DNA from: Durusdinium trenchii
Taxonomy: Eukaryota; Sar; Dinophyceae; Suessiales; Symbiodiniaceae
Direction of reading: 5' to 3'
Length of the DNA: 64,000 nucleotides
Assembly (NCBI GenBank): GCA_963970005.1
Contig: CAXAMN010027417.1
Span: forward strand, 66,102 to 130,101
Positions 1 to 14,100 of the stretch are shown piece after piece; within the stretch, counting starts at the first letter, position 1, and every line of letters starts with the position of its first letter. The position numbers and the translations under genes were made by a program. The notes beneath the pieces are model-generated. The model worked only from the letters and a program-made list of their open reading frames with translations. It ran no database searches and was not told where the DNA came from.

Positions 1-1297
1 TGCTTCGTTTGTGCTGTTGGACGCTGTTTTGCTATCTTGACTCGAATGTAACAGGGATGCATATAAATGTTGCCTTACACTTGCCCTCACTACTACTTAC
101 TGTAATTAAAAGTCTCAAAGATCTCAAAGCTGGTCATCTAGGGGCCATCTAGACACTTCGTACTAATGTTGCAGAGCCCCTCTTAAGAAAACACATGAAA
201 ACACCCTTTTGACTTCATGTTGCTCTAGGAGCAACCATCTTCCCAAGTGGCTGGTGCAGGCCCTCGGGCTGTGCAGTTGTTTTGACACGAGTCGGCGAAT
301 ATGTTTGCGATCCCATTTTAGAGGAAGGCCCATTTTAGAGGAAGGATGTGTGCGCACATCGGTTTTGATGTGAGTTGCCACGTGTCGATGTTTGTCAAGC
401 ATGATTCAATCAACCATGTTCAAGTAAAAGTGCATGAGCATGAAAGAAACAAGCTGTCATCTCGGCAACATAGTGTTTCAAACCCCTGCAACACGCCACC
501 CCGGCGCTTTCGACTCACTAGCTAGCTGTGCTGCAAAGTTTTTCGTGCAGGTTCAGCTTGGAGGAATGTTGCAGACTTGGTGCGTGCATGGCCAAGATAT
601 CCATGCAAAGGTCAAGCCGCAAGCCATTTCCTCCCACTATGCTTACAGAGAAAGGCCCAAGGTCCGGTTCGTCCCAATGATGGCTTATTATGCGGAGCAT
701 TGTTAGATAGATCTGGTGGAATGTAAGAGCTGGCTGAGTACAGAGAATCCATTTTCCTAGGAAGCAGATCCACCAGGCGAGGAGCACCGCCGCACGCCGT
801 GCCACGGCCCTTGAGTCATTGAGAGAGGGTTGTTTAAAGACCTTGTTTTGGAAGTCAAGCTGGTATGCGCACAATGGTCCGTCAGGTGAAATGGTGCAAA
901 CGCAGGTTTGAGAACAGTGTGCCTCCAATGTCCATTAATTCATCCTCAATCATAGGCATTAATTTCCATGGGGTGCTATCTATTCGAACAGTTTCGAGAA
1001 GCCCTTCAGCTGTCGGAGCCTCATCATTGTTTGGCTCGGATGCCCTGCTGTTCAGCATTTTTAGAAGAGACATACGACTCATTATGACAAAATGCCTTGA
1101 CCAACACAGAAACTAAGATGGGGAAAGTGGAAAGTGTTCCTCCAGGCCCCCGTGCTCAAGATGTTCGATTCAGACAAAGTGCATACAAAAGCAAACTCAG
1201 CCGGCCGAGTGGGGCTTGCCATTTGTTGCCATAGCTTCAAAACTCGATGTACATAGCTTTTGCTTGAAACTCCCGATGGAGCCCTTGCAGCAGCACC
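1..1297. other. No supported gene upstream of the XPG start
   Basis: I see no exon with recognisable protein character here. Short open frames exist on both strands, but none shows family motifs, helical periodicity or convincing splice borders. The stretch may hold the 5' untranslated region of the XPG gene and the spacer to an upstream gene. Confidence 0.4.
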
Positions 1298-3560
1298 ATG
1301 GGAGTTCAAGGCATCTGATTCTGTGCATCCTTCATGTGCCTTGTTGATCTTGTTGTGGCACTGAAGTGCCACTGTATGTGCCTGCCATTTGGCGAGTGCA
1401 GATGCGCGAGGTCTTTGGGATTTAGCTTCGCCTGCCGGGCAAAGAGTGAACTTCTCCGCCTTGGAAAACAAAGTGGTGGCAGTCGATGTTGCTTGGCCCA
1501 AGTGTCGACCCTCGTGACTATGCCATCCTCGAAGCCTTCATAAGTTTCCCTCGACATTTTTCAACACTAGGACTAGGAGCATAGTAACGCAGTAGTCAGC
1601 AATGTTGTGAACACTTGCAACCAACTGCAGGCAAGCATTTGGATGTACCATTTCCTGTGGCTTGAATTGCACATCAGAATTTTCTTTTCATGCTCCCGAA
1701 CGGCAAATTCCATCACTTGTTCTCCGATCCAGAAGCCGTCCAGCAAGCTGTCAACCATTTTGAAGTTGGGTCGGGGACTTTGAAGCAACTGTTGGCTGAA
1801 AAACACGTTTCTAAAGCTGCCTGCAACATGTCTGAGGAAAGCCATGCGAGACGACAAAGGCCCAAGAAACAGTCCCGCTTCACGAAGAAAGAGCGGCGAG
1901 TGCAGGTAAAGGTCTTGGGCAAGGAAGGCAGTTTCCCATGAGGAATCGTTTCATACAGTAAGGAAGCTACTGCCTCAGTTTCCTAAACATTGGCGAACCA
2001 AATCAATCATATCAATCATTCTGCGGGGGCTCTCCAATGCCAAAAAAAGGTGGCCCAAGCAGAGAACACGTCCAAGCAGAAGAAACGTGAGAAGAGAGTA
2101 CGTCCAGCAGCCGATGGAAGTGCTACTACTGAAGATACTACTTGCACCTTACACCTCAAGAAAAAGACACGTCCTAATTACAGCTCCAGAGGGCCAATTT
2201 CTCTCTCTTCTTCGGCCTCTTTCTCCCCCTCCTAATTACCTTGGAAAGAATATGAAGGACATGATGATGCAGACATGAGACGCCGTATTTCCTCCAAAAA
2301 GTCGCCACTGCTAGTCCAAAGGGCTGATTTGCAATCCCACGATAGTGCTGTTTGATGTTGGCAGGTGACATGGTGAAGGGTGCCCATTTGATTGGCTTCT
2401 TTCGGAGGATCTGCAAGCTGCCTTTTGGCCTACTCAGAACAACCTTTTGAACTACATGCCACATGAGGAGCCAGCAAGTGGTGTGCCGGTCAAGGCAAGA
2501 AAACAACATAGACATATGCATTGTGTAGCCAATACTATCATATTGCTAGTCTCGCGGCTTAGCACAGAATATTCTAGTCTCCCTGCCCTCGTTCTCGATT
2601 CAGTGTTTGGTTGTGTTCACTTGATGCTTCCTGACATGTCGCAATTGATGGCGTTGAGTCGAGTCCTTTATGCTTGAGTCCCACATATCCCCACCAAGTA
2701 GTAGACCGAGGTTGTACCTGAAGATCCGACCAGTGTCCAAGCAGCAAGTCAACCGGGCCGCATTCGCTTTGAGTAGAGGGATTGCCCACTAAACCATGGA
2801 GCATGGGTATCGTGCTTTTGTTGGTGGGTGCCGCTGGGTCTTGCAGGTAATTGCTGAGGAGGAAGTTCAGCTGAAGAGTTTTCTACATGTCAATGTTTCT
2901 ACGAATTTTCCGGGTGTTCAGACTTGTAAAGCTTGTCCACTGCTGCAACTATATACTGTAGAAGAAAATGATAGATGGCAGACAGTCGAAGGGCAAGATA
3001 GTGCGAAAATCGTGAGGTTTGTGTCAAGATCGCGATTGACACCAAACATCAGGCATTCACAGTACCCCATTTACCCTGTGCACGGCTCTCTCGTGAAGGG
3101 TCCAAAATTGAAAGGACCGGACTGTCTATGAGTTTGCAACTGTCTCCTTGACATGCCCAGTGACATGCCCCCCGTGCAATTGCCTCAGGTCTTCGTTTTC
3201 GATGGCCCACCGCCAGCATTGAAGCACCTTACCTTTGATGAGCGAAACGGAAAGATTCGAGAATGTGTGTTGGCACGGCAGGTCCCTATCTTGATGTTGT
3301 GTTTTTTTCGTCCTTGTTTTGGAAGAGTGGGTAGGAGGAAAGTAAGTAGCTGGAAACTAGGGAGTTGGTGGTACTCACGAAGTGATCTAGGAACGCGCAG
3401 CAAGGAACCTTGCTGCAGGGAAGAGCTGATAAATTTTCTGGCGGAAATCTACGAGGACGCGGCAACTCATGAAATGTCCTGCGGTTCTGTGCAGTCCAGG
3501 TGGAAGACCCTGCAGCTGCGTGCCAAGCAGAGGGACTCGGAGGAGCGGCAAAGGCGCAAA
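1298..3560 (+). CDS. ERCC5: XPG N-domain exons 1-7
   Basis: Proposed exons are 1298-1310 (MGVQ plus one base), 1411-1490, 1631-1656, 1837-1859, 2365-2427, about 3161-3239, and 3516-3560. Their lengths keep one open frame: 13+80 nt ends in phase 0, and 26+23 nt ends in phase 1, completed by the GT that opens exon 5. Donors are GC after 1310, 1490, 1859, 2427 and 3560, GT after 1656, and GA after 3239. Acceptors are AG, usually followed by G. The start codon is chosen because MGVQGLW is the invariant XPG N-terminus. The junction between the ICKLPF exon and the VFVFDG exon is the least certain. Exon 7 reads LRAKQRDSEERQRRK, the basic helix that follows the N domain. Confidence 0.82.
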
Positions 3561-6500
3561 GCTGTGCCTTGGCAGTTTCATGTTTGTTCCATCATTGAGT
3601 CATATTGAGTCCTATTACTGGAGGTTGGAGGCCATCGATATTAATTAAGTCTTTGAAGATGGGGCGATTCACGTAGCTTGCGTTTCAACCACTTGCTGCA
3701 CTTCTACCATGGCTTTACATAGCTGAGCTCGACCCATACACAACGCCATGACCTTGTGTGTTTCGATACCCCCAAACGCATTCATTGCGATTCTCCAACC
3801 TCAAGCCATGTCCTTTTTCCAGCTCTTTAGCTTGCAGGTGCAAAAATGAGGAATGCTGAGATGATTGTGAAACCAATGTCCGCGACTTGGGCCATCCTTC
3901 AGGTGGAACGCCTCTTGCGGAACCAACTGCAGCAGCACCTCCTTCAAGCGGCCTCTGCTGCACAACCAGGTGCAGAGGCACCGGCCGAGGCACACGCAGC
4001 CAGAGGGACACTGGTGAGGACACTGCTCATGATGCTGATCATGGTCAATCAAATTCAATCAATCAAGGACAAGTTCGTGCGTAGCAGATCTTGCTAGTGA
4101 GAAGTTGTCCCTTGAAAGGCAGCGGACGCAACGAGGGCTGCAGACGAGGATCTCCACGCCACTGAGGAGGACACAAAAGCTGTCAGCAGCCAGGTTACAG
4201 ACACTCATAGAAACTCAGTCCTGGCTTTGTCATGAACTCCACCAGCAGGAAGGACAATCCTAGGTCCTAGACGCCTAGAGACCTATTTTACCACCCTCAT
4301 GGTGGGTAAGCGCCTCCCCTCGCAGTTGCGGCATTCTCCCTGGCAGAGAGGCAGCTCAAGATGCAGCGAGAGAGGATGATGACCCTCCGGACGCTGAAGA
4401 GGATGGGACGTTGGAAAATGCGAAAGCCACTAGACCTAGACCTCTTGAAAACCAGCAAAATGAACCAGCAAGGCTGCGGTTCCAGAATTGAAGTGGAATT
4501 TGTCCAAGTCAGTGTAAGACTCTTCGAAATGTCAGGAGTCTGTCGAGGAAGCACTACCAGCATCCTCTTCCAGATCTCGTGCCTTGGCCGAAGCCTTCAC
4601 ACCTGCTTCGCAATATGGGAGGGTGCAGAAGAAGCTTTAGCGGGGAACCTTTCTGTCAGGGCGAACCAGGCAATAGAGGCAGGTCACATTCTACATACAT
4701 CATGCTCCAAATTCTCCACGACATGTCGCGCTTGTGGATACTCTTCACATTCCGCTTTTCGCCTTGGTTAGGGCCTCAGCTCTGAAATCCCAAAAAGCAC
4801 GGGCCCGGCTTTAGGAAGAGCACAAGGATGCACGGAGAAGCAAACTGTTCCTTAGTACCCGGCACGCTTGCCTTGAAGAAGAAGACCTCATTCCTTTCTT
4901 TGGATCAAGGATCATAGATTATCATTGATGATCATGGATGATCCATACGATCCATGACATCATCCGAATCCATCCCTCCAAGGCCGCCGCAACGGAGTGC
5001 CCGTGGCCTTCCGTGGCTTCATGGCGCAGCGCCGGGGCATCTCCCAGGTGCAGGTGCCGGAGCTCCCATCGGAGCCACTGAGAGAGATTCTGCCGGGAGA
5101 CTCAGTGGTGGGTTTGGCAAGAATTATTCGATTTGTGAACCAATGGCAGCAGTTGAGGACTGAAACCAATGTCCATCAATCACCATGCCATGAAAGATGG
5201 TGTGAGTCATTCCTAAGCTCGTCAACGATGCTGCTGGTGGCAGCTGCGCATTCATCACCTTTGGCAATGAGGAGCAAGCTCGCACGCTCCAGATTGTTGA
5301 AAAAAGAAGTCCGGTGTGCGTTTTTCTTTTCTCAGGGTTCCAGGCCTTACCCAAACTTGCAAGACGACTCCCATTTATTTATTATACTGTTAGTTGCTCC
5401 GCCGTTGCCCTAGGAACGTTCCAAACCGCCGCCCTCATGGTCGAATGAGACCGCCAGACGAATGGAAGGCGCATAACTACAGGTGTTGTGGGAGTTGCCA
5501 TCGGCGAAAGAGCTTGTTGGATTGGGGCTACATTGTGGGCTTTGAGTTGCGGGATGTTGCACGTGCTTTCATCCACAGGTGTCTCTTGGTCTTTGTGTGT
5601 GTGTGTTCGGGGGGGGGCCTGGAGTTGTGGAGTCATGGGTCACAGGCAGGCATGGAAAGAGGATGAATGGAAGACCTGGACAGTGTTCCTTTCCCGATGA
5701 TGTGCGCCATGGCAGGGATACAGCATACCTGGCGGGGGCATGGTAACAGTGCCTCTCGACGGCCCAGTGCGATTGGAGGAGCTTGGGACCAATCAATCGC
5801 AAGTCAACGAAGACGATGAGTGCAAAGAATCCAGACACGAGTAATTATGCAGAGCCAGCTGGAGGTTGGCGGTTAGCTAGCCTGCTAGTCCAAAATTGTT
5901 TTTTTAACATGCAATGTAGTTCTCGTATTTGGGGATGATTGCTCATTCTCACCACTGAGACTGTAATGTTGTCCCCATGTGTGTGTGTGTGTTTCAGTTT
6001 TCACACAGCATGCCTTCCCTGGCCTACAGAAGTGTTCTTGTCAGTGATTCGGAGCTCTTGGATTTAGGAGATTTCTTTCGGTTCTCGTCAGGAATTTGAG
6101 CAGCTGGATCCGAAGACCAAGTACTTGCTGCTGCAGCGTGCGCAGGAGGTGTGGGAGAATCCGTTTTTTTGGTTGGTCGCAAAAGCCTTGAGATCAACAT
6201 CCGTCTCATGCAGGGACAATGACGCTATTAGGTGCAGGCCATCGCAAGCAGGTTGGAGGCCATCGCTACTAGGAAGAAGAAGCTACTAGTAGGTGGAGGC
6301 CATTCCTATTAGGTTTCTTTTTGCTACCAGCAAGAAGCTAGTAGCAAGGAGGCAAAACACTGTCGCCGCCTCAAATCGCCTGAAGAGGCATGGTTTGGCG
6401 AGTCGCGCCTGAAAGCCGTCGAGGCCAAAGACGACATGGGTGCCTTTGTGAATGCCGCTGGGCTGAGAGGGACAGAAGGACAGAAGGAGATGGAATAGCA

Positions 6501-9500
6501 GGATGTAGCTGGCATGGTGCGACGCAGAGAGAGAGAGAGAGAGTAGCGTTCTTGCTCCTAGTAGCGATGCCAGGAGCCCCTAGTAGCTTCTTGTTACTAG
6601 AGATGTGTGGAAATTTGCACGGTTTCAGAGTGAGATGCATGTTTTGTCGTTTTTGCCTGACCTCTTTCACTGGGTGCATTGGAGCAGCGAAGCGCCAACT
6701 TCATGTATATATACATGGAAAAGGCTGCTACTGTAATTTGATGTAATTTGGCCTCATGTTTTTTGTCTCACTAGAGGTGCAGCTTGAGATGTTCTTGCTC
6801 TTTGTCAGCAGCAAGTGACTATTTGCGATGGCTGATTTTTTTTGTTGGGTCTGCTGTAGTTTTTGAATAGAGTCATCCACGCGAATGCGTTAGTTGCCCT
6901 CATTGTATATATGACCATATGATGAATCCATTCGGTCCGTCAGTTTTTTTTCGTTCAACTGCTGAATCCCGGCAATTCGCCATTAAGAGCCGCAGGCGGC
7001 ACATTCGAACCAACAAGGAGATTGAGAAGGTAAAGCCACTGAGCCTGAAAATCCTCCAAGAGACTCTGGATTCTTGAAAAAAAATGTTGTTCTGCAAAAC
7101 ATTCATTGGTGAGTGATTTCATCCCGTCTAAACCTTGGCCTTCACAGAAAAAGCTTGGTCATGAAGCAAGTTCCCAATCACACGCGTTGTGCACGATCGA
7201 CCACGCGTTGGCTCCACAAATCTTGTGCCGGGGCTTTTGGACTTAGGCGGAGCATGGCTGAGCAAGCCTCCCGTCCAGCGGGTGACTTGGGTGAAATGGC
7301 TGAGTCCCCCGCGATGGACGAATCGTAGGCAGCAGCAGCAGCACAAGCAGCAGCAGCGGGAGGAGTATTAGTAGTAGTAGTAGCAGCAGTAGTAGCAACT
7401 TGCTGCATCCATTCCACAAGACATACCAAGACGAGCTTTGTAGCAAGGTGTAGTTAAATGATGGATGCTTTGAGTGCTTTCGAGTTTGTGTCAATTGGCT
7501 CATGTGGAACCTGGCTTTTGCATGTCACCATGACCAAATACATGATCGATTATGGCCAGAAAGACGACTAGTGACTAGAAGATACTAGAAGTCCTCAGTC
7601 AGGGGTGCCAATTGACTGGCACCACCACAAAGGCGATGAGCTGGCAGATGGGGAAGTCTATCGTGCACCAAGCTTCCTTCAGGCGGTGGTCTTTTGCCAA
7701 TATGAAGACATATGAAGACGATCCTTTGAGAATCTGAGACACAAACACAGCCTGACGGGACCATTCAACTGGCAATTATAAAGACGCTCAACAGACTTGA
7801 TGATTGCCCAGGATCATCCAGGATCCAAATCAGAGCCAATTACTTCTGTTTGGGGCTTGTATGATGCCATCCATATACAGTACTGTCCATTCTTTTGTGT
7901 TGGCTGTGGTCTGAAGATAGCTCTTGCTCAGGCTGAGCGGGAGCAACCACAAGCATCACAAGCCGTGGAAGAGTTTGGCCAGGCAGCGTATTCGCTTTTA
8001 CCTGAGCGAGGGAATGTAAACCGGCACAAGGAGGACGCACTTGTCCCATGAACTTCCCATCAACCACATTCACCTATTTACATCTATTTACTTACTTAGG
8101 CCCCCTGCACGGTGCCTTTGGGTAATACAGCGCACATTGGAGATTTGTCAAATTAGACTTCACGCCCCAACCTTACTTGTCGTTCAAAGACTTGGTACAA
8201 GCTACACATCTATCTATGCAGGAGTACATGTGCAAATTCTATATTTCTCTTGGAATTCGAAAGATATCAGCTCAATCTTATCTCAGTGCGAGGTGGAGAG
8301 CGTCATCGGCAACAAGGGGAAGGGAAAGCGTGGCCGACGGTCCAAGCGCCCGCGCCAGCTGGCCAACGAGCCCACCCGATGGCAGCCACTCTCGGGAGTG
8401 GGTGGCTTGGAAGCAGGTGAAGCATGGTGAAATATGTTGAAACCATTGCTATTAGGTTTGTTGCTTTGGCATTTGCCTGGGGGTTCAGCAGGGTGGACCC
8501 TGTACTGACTTGCTGCTATGCATTTTGTTTGAAGTCTTTTCACCTATTCCCAATTCTCACCTCATTTGATATCAAGAGAACATTGGAGTAGGACTGGGTA
8601 CTTGTGCTGTGAGGCATAAAGAGAAACTCCGATCCAATGGTTTGGTTCAGCGAGGCCAGTGCAGTCGAGTTCGGAGTGCAAACTCACTTCCGCAACCCGT
8701 CAGCCGTAAGCATGCCTCCATCATGAGTATCTAAGATGCGGCAAGTTTGAACAGTTGGTTTTGACCTTTTCACCTGTGTCAGGCCCAAGATGAGGCAGAA
8801 AGTCATTCAGAAGAAAGCCACAGCCCCAAGGTGCTGGTAAAGAGTTGTTGGAAAGCAGCGTTGTAAAGATATGTTTGGCTAACCAGTAGCTTTAACATCA
8901 CCAACTCCTCACTTGATAAAATATCCTGGCTTTGCATCTGAAAGGAAAGCGATAAGAAAAAACAAGTAAAATATGTTCATGAATATTCACAAAAAATTCG
9001 TGTATCTTGTGTGATTCACTCGTTCACCGACGGGAGAGGCAAAGCCACAAGAGGTTGAGACGGCAGAGGACTTGTTTGGCAACGAGTTCTTCGAGGCTGA
9101 GGAGGTGCGACCGGGGGCGTCAGGTGGCTTCAGTGGGGGGATATCAGGATATCATCGGATGATATTGGATGGGATATTCCAATGCTTTTCTGCAAGATAC
9201 CGCTTTCTGATGTTTGTATCCAACCGACTGCATGCGAGTATGCACATCCACCGCGCAAGCGATGTCGAGGCTGCAAAGAGACGGAAAGTGCCAGAGCCGG
9301 AGGTGTTTCAGGTGAGGGCGTACGATTGGCAGAGGGCAGGATGGAGGGACACGGGTGGTTTTGTCACCCTGGCTGTCAGAGATGTTTGGAAAGCTGCTTG
9401 GCACAACAGTTTCAAGATTGGAAAGATAATCCTGCACAGTGATCCCCAAATAGATAGAAACGGTTTCCAATACATGTTTAGTGGGGATCCACTTTTCCGG

Positions 9501-11147
9501 TCTATGTATGCGATTCCAATAATATGGTTAGAGCCTTATCGGTCTTATGATTTGATCGGATCGTTCTATCTATGGTTCCGATGCACCGGCCAAAGGTTCA
9601 TGCACCATCAGCAACAACCACTGACAGCTTGATGGATGACTCTCTTGCAGAAGTCGCGGTCGCAGACTTTCCATGATTTTGGTGCCTCTGCCATTTTTGA
9701 ATCGCATCTTATCTTATGTGTTCTAAACATTGTGAGGCTTTCTCACCACATCCTTCGTCTCCTCTCAGTGACGGCGCAGTCTTCGCTGCAGGGTTCCAAG
9801 GCATGAAAATCTTGACCAGCTCATCCTGTGAGTTCTTAGAGTCAGACCTTTCTTCCTTTTTTTTCTCCCTTTATTAGCGATGGCCTCCAACCTAAGGACA
9901 TCGGAGAAGAAGACTTGGCACCGCCCTCCCCCTCATTTGACACAGCAATGGCACAGGTCTCAGCGGTTTTACCACTGAACAGACATGGAATGGAAGTCAC
10001 CGCGTAAAATGTTGAGATGAATGAAGCTACCCATCGACACCGGTAGTTGACAATATGGAGAGCGGCAACGCCTCCTAAACACATTGGATGCCGCTTGGCG
10101 TGCTGGAGGATGAAGTTGAAGCAGTGGAGGTGTTCAGTCCAAAGCGGCAACCTCCCAGTGCTCTCGCGGCAGCAGCTTCGACGGAAGTAGGCATCTTAAT
10201 ACAATTATCCCACCACTCACAGCCAAAAGGAATGCATCAGGATCAAAAAAAAACTTGATCAAAAAGAAAAAAGAACAGGATCCATTGAAAACAAGAACAG
10301 TATCAACCAAAAAATAATCCTGACTAGGTCCCCTGGTCCTTAGGTCCCCTGGTCCTTCGGTCCGCTGGTCCTTTGGTCCTCTGGTCTGTTGGTTGCCTGG
10401 GCGTTCGGTCTCCTGGTCCGCTGGCACATAGACCTAGTAGTTTGGTCTCCTAGTCCGCTGGTCTTATGGTCCTTCAGCCTTGGTAGCTCCCTGGTAGAGA
10501 GATAGCGTCCCAGTAAGGTGCTAGCTCACTGGTAGAATATTTCCCAGTAGGGGGATAGCGCTGTCTATACTTGATTTGCATTGCGGGGGAGGCGCTGCGC
10601 CCTCCCCCACACCCCCTCCCGCTTTTTTACAGTACCTCCAACACTCCGACCACCCCACTACCAGTCTTACCAAAGGCGCCACAACTACTACTTATCCTCT
10701 TTGCGTTGACACTGCCACGAAAGTGGATGATAAGGCCCACCTTCGCTTAGCTGCGCCAGCGCCACAAAGGTGAATGAAAGTGCAGGCTCAGCTCTGACAA
10801 CCTCACAAGGTTGGATGATAAGACCTTCACCTTGAGCTGTGACACCCAATTAAACCGATCAAGAAACGAAGCAGCCCAGCGCTGTCTATACTTGATTTGC
10901 ATTGAGGGGTCCTCTACCCCTACTATTACCAGTACCTCTATCACTCCGACCACCCCAATACGAGTCCTGCCACAGTTACCACAACTACTATCTTCTTTGC
11001 GTTGGCGCTGCCACAAAGGTGGGGCATAAGGCCCACGTTCGCCTTGCGTGACAGCCAGGAACCTTCGCTGAGTAGGAAGCGCTGTCCCCTACCCCTATTT
11101 CTTCCAGTACCTGTATTACTTCAACTACTGTACTTTTTCTACTACCG

Positions 11148-11190
<43 letters not shown>

Positions 11191-14100
11191 CAGTACCACT
11201 ACCACTACCACTACCACTACCACTACCACTACACTACTATTACTACTGCTGCTACCACTGCCGCTACCACTACTACTACTACTACTACCACTACTTCTAC
11301 TTTTCCGTCTACTTCTAACTTCTAACTTCTACTTCTGGCTTCTACTTCTAACTTCTACTTCTACTTCTACGTGTACTTCTCTTTCTACATCTACTTCTGC
11401 CAGTACTAGTACTAGTACTACTTGTACTACTAATACTACTTGTACTACTGGTGCTACTACTGCTACTACTACTGCTGCTGCTACTACTACTGTTGTCCTT
11501 TCCCTTTTTTCGCTGTGAGTATGTTTTTGATCCTGTTCCTTTTTGATCCCTCATGAATATTTTGTTGATGCTGATCTTTTTGCCCAAAAGGAAGGTAGCT
11601 GCTCTTGTTTGCAGTTCCTTTTCTGCTGCGATGATGGAAGTCACATATTTAGACATTTTTGACGTGTATGTTGATGTTTGGGCTGCACTGCGCCAAGGAC
11701 ACCTTTGAGCCTGCCAATTTTCCCTCACCAGCAGGAGAGCCCACTGTTCCAGCTCAAGCCGTTTTTGTGCAAGTGCTGCTCCCAGACTTGCGTGGAGTTC
11801 CGGTCGCGAGTAGGCATCTCAATGCACCACTCACAGCAAAAAGGAAGATAGTTGCTTTTATGATGTTTGGCTTGCACTGCACCAAGGACACGTTTGAGCC
11901 TGCCAATTTCCCCTCACCAGAAAGAGAACCCGCTGTTCCAGCTCAAGCAGCTTTTGTGGAAGTGCTGTTCTCAGGTTTGCGTGGATTTCTAGTCACGAAT
12001 AAGGCAGTATGCATCTCAATACAATGATCGCACCACTCACAGCCAAAAGGAAGGTAGCTGCTCTTGCTCGCAGTTTCATTTTTGCCGCAATGATTGAAAT
12101 CACACAGACATTATTTACTTAGATATTGATGTTGGGGCTGCACTGCGCCAAGGACACTTCTGAGCATGCCAATTTCCCCTCACCAGCAAGAGAGCTCACT
12201 GTTCCAGCTCAATCAGCTTCTGTGGAAGTACTGTTCCCAGACTTGCGTGGAGTTTTGGTCACGAGCAAAGCAGTAGGCATCTCAATACAATGATCGCACC
12301 ACTCACAGCCAAAAGGAAGGTAGCATAAGGCTGCTCTTGTTTGCAGTTGGTTTTTTTTGGCTGCAATGATTGAAATCACATTATGATACTAATTAGACAT
12401 TATTCACTTGTGTATTGATGTTTGGGCTGCACTGCGCCAAGGACACTTCTGAGCCTGCCAACTTCCCCTCACCAGAAAGAGAGCCCACTGTTCCAGCTCG
12501 TGCAGCTTTTGTGGAAGTGCTGCTCTCAGACTTGTGCGTGGATTTCTAGTCACGAGTAAAGAAGTAGGCATCTCAATACAAATGTCGCACAAGGAAGGTA
12601 GTTGCTCTTGTTTGCAGCTTGTTTTTGCCGCATTGACATTGATGTTTGGGGGGCACTGCACCGAGGACACGTCTGAGCGTGCCAATTTTCCCTCACCAGC
12701 AAGAAGAGAGCCCACCGTTTCAGCTCAAGCAGCTTGATTCTTTGCAAGTACTATTCCTAGACGTGTGTGGGTGTCTATTCTTTTTGGCCTTGACTCTCTT
12801 ATAGTGAATAGCATCCCATGTTTGAATTTGTCGAGCCTGTGTTTGGGCCCCAAAAAACGTTGGAATTGCTTTCCGGTTTTGCGTGTGTGGTAGCGCGGTT
12901 GTGCCACCCGAGAAAGTGGAGGATCCATAATCCATTGCTACCAAGAGAGCTTACAAGCACGGAAACCAAATGTGTCTATCAATAGAGTTCCATCTTCAGC
13001 TGTTCGTTTGGTCCACTTCAGTCCCCTCTTGGGGTCCAGTGGCACACTTCAGCAGCTGCCATGGTCGACATGTCTAGGCCAAGACAGTGGCTGCGGCTGC
13101 TGCAGCTGCTGCGGCACCGGCGCCAAGACCATCAAGGTGCAGAACGCAGCTGCCTCTGAAGTTGTCTTCGGTCCACCGCTTCCGCTCCATGGAGCCTTCA
13201 CAAAAGCTGCTCACAATACTCGGCATTTCCCGTGGGATGACAGCAGCGAAAACCTGCTCGTGGTAGCAATGGGTTGTCAAGTCCAATCGCTGAATACCTG
13301 GTTGCAAGTCGTAGTGATTTTCATGTTCCGTGATTCTCCTGCTTGAAGATGTTTGAAGCTTGGACTCGGAAATGCACCCATTTCAAACAATTCAGCCAAA
13401 CGCACCATGGTAACAATCATTTTGAGTGTGAGGGCGTAGGGCCGCTGAACTTGGTCGTTGAACTCTCGCGTGACAGGAAGTGGACTTGCCGAGAGGGTGA
13501 AAATAAACATTGTGAAACATGTGACACACGGAGACACTCCTTATATAGCTGCTCCAGATCGTTTGCCCCCCCATACTGGTCACGCAGTGCTGTCAGCGCA
13601 GGTCTGATACAGAAGATCCATCGAAGAGTGTGTGCATCCCTCAGTGATGCGTCCACGACCTTGAGGTGTGCGGAGACATGTGAAACCTCAAGTGGCTCCC
13701 AAATCCGGATCTAAACATCTCTAAACTCTAATTAAACCACTTCAAAGTCCGCCTCAACCTGAGCCCGGATTACATGAGTTCACACCCTGTTCTAGGACGT
13801 AGTGGAGGTGATATTGCAAGCGATGCCACAAGCAAGATAAGCAAGGGAGCTAGCACTGGCTGAGACGTATCGCTCTGTGAGGGACCTCCCCACAGCGAAC
13901 CCAGGTGGTGCAACACACACTTTCAATATCGATGGCGTTGTCATCAAGATGGTGTGGCGCATGTTTGCGACGCCCAGGAGCGGTAGAGTTGAGTAGATGT
14001 TGTTCTCCTTGGAAGCGACTCAATCTGGAAGATGAATGGAGCTCATTATCACGAAGCATGTGATGCTCAAGTTGGTGGCGACATACATGACAGTCAATGA

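Larger units (their letters stand above)
10187..13077. repeat. Intron of XPG made mostly of tandem repeats
   Basis: Between the exon ending at 10186 and the next exon candidate at 13078 the sequence is almost entirely repetitive: a 16-bp array, a roughly 320-bp duplicated unit, a TAC-rich microsatellite block and a roughly 180-290-bp array, each listed separately. No exon is supported inside. Confidence 0.6.

Noticed and set aside
5210-5310. RRM-like peptide (GGSCAFITFGNEEQARTLQI)
   Set aside because: The AFITF pattern resembles RNP1 of an RNA-recognition motif, but it lies between two XPG spacer exons, no other RRM element is present and the borders are unclear. It may be a spacer exon or chance.
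11002-11325. ORF with a long poly-Tyr/His run
   Set aside because: Translation of the TAC/CTA microsatellite.
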